Positions 8,328-10,718 of a stretch of 10,718 nucleotides of DNA are shown here, piece after piece (positions within the stretch are counted from its first letter, which is position 1; each line of letters starts with the position of its first letter). The notes under the pieces are model-generated. The model searched no databases and had not been told where the DNA came from. It was given only the letters and a program-made list of their open reading frames with translations. Made by a program: the position numbers and the translations under genes. Source of the DNA: JBBSTY01 sp038235385 (lineage in GTDB: Bacteria > Actinomycetota > Acidimicrobiia > Acidimicrobiales > Acidimicrobilacustridaceae); NCBI GenBank assembly GCA_038235385.1, contig JBBSTY010000138.1:1-10718 (forward strand), in the 5' to 3' direction.

Positions 8328-9632
8328 ATCCGGGGTCCCGATGGATGCCTGGCGGAGCAGTTCGTCGTCGCTCAGCGCGTCGAGGACCGCCTCGCCGGGA
8401 TCGGCGTTGAGCCCGTGTCGGCCGTGCTCGAGCGAGCGCAACCCCTTCTGCAGCGACTCGGGGAAGGTGCGACCGATCGCCATGGCCTCTCCCACGGACT
8501 GCATCTGGGTCCCCAGGACCGCCGGCTGGTTCGGGAACTTCTCGAACGCCCAGCGCGGGATCTTGGTGACGACGTAGTCGATGGTGGGCTCGAAGCTGGC
8601 CGGCGTCTTCTTGGTGATGTCGTTGGGGATCTCGTCGAGCGTGTAGCCGACGGCGAGCTTGGCGGCGATCTTGGCGATGGGGAACCCGGTGGCCTTGGAG
8701 GCCAGCGCCGAGGACCGGCTGACCCGGGGGTTCATCTCGATGATCACCATGTCGCCGTTGTCGGGGTTGACGGCGAACTGGACGTTCGATCCACCGGTCT
8801 CGACACCCACGCGGCGGATGCAGGCGAACGCTGCATCGCGCATCTGCTGGTACTCGACGTCGGACAGGGTCTGCGCGGGCGCGACGGTGATCGAGTCGCC
8901 CGTGTGGACCCCCATGGGATCCACGTTCTCGATGGAGCAGATGATCACGCAGTTGTCGGCCGTGTCGCGCATGACCTCCAGCTCGAACTCCTTCCAACCG
9001 GCGATCGACTCCTCGATCAGGATCTCCGAGATGGGGCTCGCATCGATGCCCGCTGCGGCGACCTTCTCGAACTCCTCCATCGTCGACGCGATGCCGGTGC
9101 CCCGGCCGCCCAGGATGTAGGCGGGCCGGATCACGATGGGGAGACCGATCTCGGTGATGACCTCGCGGGCCTCGTCCATCGAGTGGGCGGTGCCCGATGA
9201 CGGGGTGGCGAGCCCGATGCCGTTCATGGCCACCTTGAACAGCTCGCGATCCTCGGCGGTCGCGATGGCCTCGGCCTTGGCGCCGATCAGCTCGACGTCG
9301 AACTCGGCGAGGATCCCGGCCGCGTCGAGCTCCATCGCCAGGTTGAGCGCCGTCTGCCCGCCCAGGGTGGGGAGCAGCGCGTCCGGGCGTTCCTTGGCGA
9401 TGATGCGACGAAGGATCTCGAGGTCGAGCGGCTCGACGTAGGTGGCATCGGCGAAGTCGGGATCGGTCATGATCGTGGCCGGGTTCGAGTTGGCCAGGAT
9501 CACCCGGTAGCCCTCCTCGCGCAGGACGCGGCAGGCCTGGGTGCCCGAGTAGTCGAACTCGCAGGCCTGACCGATCACGATCGGGCCGGACCCGATCAAC
9601 AAGATGGACTCGATGTCGTTGCGGCGGGGCAT
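8325..9632 (-). CDS. carB: CarB N-terminal part (first synthetase half), ending at the internal TGA
   Basis: If the TGA is obeyed, this is the product of carB: 435 residues. It contains the whole first ATP-grasp unit, which makes carboxyphosphate: GSGPIVIGQACEFDYSG (14-30), RPAYILGGRGTG (169-180), ENVDPMGVHTGDS (235-247) and EMNPRVSRSSALASKATG (299-316). The TTQM-like segment GTQMQSVGEAMAIGRTF follows (374-390). The break falls within the oligomerization domain, about 45 residues after that segment. Alone it lacks the carbamate-phosphorylating half and the allosteric domain, so it cannot complete the reaction. Split CarB proteins made from two genes exist in Aquifex and Methanocaldococcus, so association of two pieces is conceivable. 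Confidence 0.88.
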   Translation of the reverse strand: MPRRNDIESILLIGSGPIVIGQACEFDYSGTQACRVLREEGYRVILANSNPATIMTDPDFADATYVEPLDLEILRRIIAKERPDALLPTLGGQTALNLAMELDAAGILAEFDVELIGAKAEAIATAEDRELFKVAMNGIGLATPSSGTAHSMDEAREVITEIGLPIVIRPAYILGGRGTGIASTMEEFEKVAAAGIDASPISEILIEESIAGWKEFELEVMRDTADNCVIICSIENVDPMGVHTGDSITVAPAQTLSDVEYQQMRDAAFACIRRVGVETGGSNVQFAVNPDNGDMVIIEMNPRVSRSSALASKATGFPIAKIAAKLAVGYTLDEIPNDITKKTPASFEPTIDYVVTKIPRWAFEKFPNQPAVLGTQMQSVGEAMAIGRTFPESLQKGLRSLEHGRHGLNADPGEAVLDALSDDELLRQASIGTPD

Positions 9633-10718
9633 CAGTTGCTTCCGTTCGAGGCGTGGTCGGCCATGAGGTCGTCGAACAACCCGAAGAGGTACCGGGCATC
9701 GCGGGGTCCGGGCCCGGCTTCGGGGTGGTGCTGCACGCTGAAGGCCGGCACCTCGGTGCTGCGGATCCCTTCGACCGTGCCGTCGTTGAGGTTCACGTGG
9801 GTGAGCTCGACGCCCGAGAGCGACGAGCCGTCGACGCAGAAGTTGTGGTTCTGGCTGGTGATCTCCACCTCGCCGGTGGCGAGGTGGCGCACGGGGTGGT
9901 TGGCGCCGTGGTGACCGAACGGGAGCTTGAAGGTGGTGGCGCCGAGCGCGGTGGCGAGCAACTGGTGGCCGAGGCAGATGCCGAACACCGGCACCTTGCC
10001 GAGGAGGGCCGAGATGTTGTCGACGGCGTAGGTGACCGCCGCGGGGTCGCCCGGGCCGTTGGACAGGAACACCCCGTCCACGTCGCGGGCGAGGACCTCC
10101 GACGCGGGCGTCGAGGCCGGCACGACCTCGACGGTCGCGATCTCGCCGAGTTGGGTGAGGATCGAGCGCTTGATGCCGAAGTCGTAGGCCACGACCCGGC
10201 GCGGTCCCGATCCCACGGTGTACGGCTCGGTGCAGGACACCTCGGCGACCAGGTCCATGCCGTCGGTTCCCGAGGCCGTCGAGGCGGCCCGTTCGATGGT
10301 GTCCTCCGACGCGGTCCCGAACGCGCCCGGCATGGCGCCGGCGTCGCGGATGTGGCGCGTGAGCCGCCGGGTGTCGACACCCGCGATGGCGGCCAGCGCG
10401 TGCCGGCGGAGGAACGCGTCGAAGTCGCCGTCGCTGCGCCAGTTGCTGCGTCGGCGCGCCATCTCACGGATGACGATGCCGCGACAGAACGGCCGACGCG
10501 ATTCGTTGTCGGCCTCGGTGACGCCGTAGTTGCCGATGTGCGGATAGGTGAACGTGATGATCTGACCGGCGTAGGACGGATCGGTGACGATCTCCTGGTA
10601 CCCGGTCAGCGAGGTGTTGAACACGACCTCACCGACCGACACGCCGTCCTCGGGTTCGGCGCCGAGCGCCTCCCCCTCGAACCGGGTGCCGTCGGCCAGG
10701 ATCAGCACGGCTTCGCGG
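9632..10718 (-). CDS. carA: Carbamoyl-phosphate synthase small chain (glutaminase), 5' end at the window edge
   Basis: CarA hydrolyses glutamine and channels ammonia to CarB. The N-terminal small-subunit domain is recognised by FNTSLTGYQEIVTDPSYAGQ (30-49) and TYPHIGNYGV (54-63), counting from GTG 10708. The class I amidotransferase domain has the SNGPGDP turn (216-222), the nucleophile Cys245 in GICLGHQLLA, SQNHNFCVD (285-293) and the catalytic His328 and Glu330 in VQHHPEAGPGP. GTG 10708 gives 358 residues, but the frame stays open to the edge and reads R-E-A before V-L-I-L-A-D-G. This matches the usual K-x-A-L-L-V-L-E-D-G start of the family, so the true start is probably a few codons outside the window. 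The TGA stop shares one base with the carB ATG (TGATG), typical of coupled, stoichiometric subunits. Confidence 0.97.
   Translation of the reverse strand, partial: REAVLILADGTRFEGEALGAEPEDGVSVGEVVFNTSLTGYQEIVTDPSYAGQIITFTYPHIGNYGVTEADNESRRPFCRGIVIREMARRRSNWRSDGDFDAFLRRHALAAIAGVDTRRLTRHIRDAGAMPGAFGTASEDTIERAASTASGTDGMDLVAEVSCTEPYTVGSGPRRVVAYDFGIKRSILTQLGEIATVEVVPASTPASEVLARDVDGVFLSNGPGDPAAVTYAVDNISALLGKVPVFGICLGHQLLATALGATTFKLPFGHHGANHPVRHLATGEVEITSQNHNFCVDGSSLSGVELTHVNLNDGTVEGIRSTEVPAFSVQHHPEAGPGPRDARYLFGLFDDLMADHASNGSN

Overview
The window is one continuous block of core housekeeping genes, all on the minus strand and tightly packed. In transcription order (right to left) they are carA - carB - pyrD - mihF - gmk - rpoZ - coaBC - metK - priA. 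The base composition is clearly high-GC, with GTG and TTG starts and mostly TGA stops. The mIHF-type mihF next to gmk-rpoZ-coaBC-metK-priA is the conserved actinobacterial gene order, and the PriA has an eroded helicase core as actinobacterial PriA proteins do. I infer a high-GC actinobacterium. pyrD sits directly after carB, unlike the carB-pyrF order I recall from mycobacteria, so I lean towards a deep-branching class such as Acidimicrobiia. No sequence comparison was possible here.

Layout. Positions 10718-5365 hold the pyrimidine/arginine part: carA (5' end just outside the window), carB and pyrD, joined by 1-nt and 4-nt overlaps. Positions 5286-3944 hold mihF (probably leaderless, with its own -10 box), gmk and rpoZ. 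Positions 3929-2706 hold coaBC, 14 nt after rpoZ. A 169-nt gap (2537-2705) carries a candidate promoter with a palindrome in its spacer and a GC-rich hairpin, and leads into metK (2536-1325). priA follows 10 nt later and runs off the left edge. No gene-free stretch exceeds 170 nt. I see no tRNA, rRNA, CRISPR array, insertion sequence or phage gene.

How the genes fit together: CarAB makes carbamoyl phosphate for pyrimidines and arginine, PyrD makes orotate, Gmk feeds GDP/GTP synthesis, CoaBC makes 4'-phosphopantetheine for CoA, MetK makes S-adenosylmethionine, RpoZ is an RNA polymerase subunit, mIHF is a nucleoid/integration protein, and PriA takes part in replication restart.

The striking point is carB. 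It is intact over 1104 residues except for a single in-frame TGA at 8327-8325, in the oligomerization domain, at a position normally occupied by a conserved arginine. Seven of the eight neighbouring stop codons visible here are ordinary TGA stops, so TGA is not simply reassigned. A nonsense mutation, a sequencing error, readthrough, or a naturally split CarB are the options. The rest of the window is ordinary housekeeping sequence with some regulatory features worth checking.
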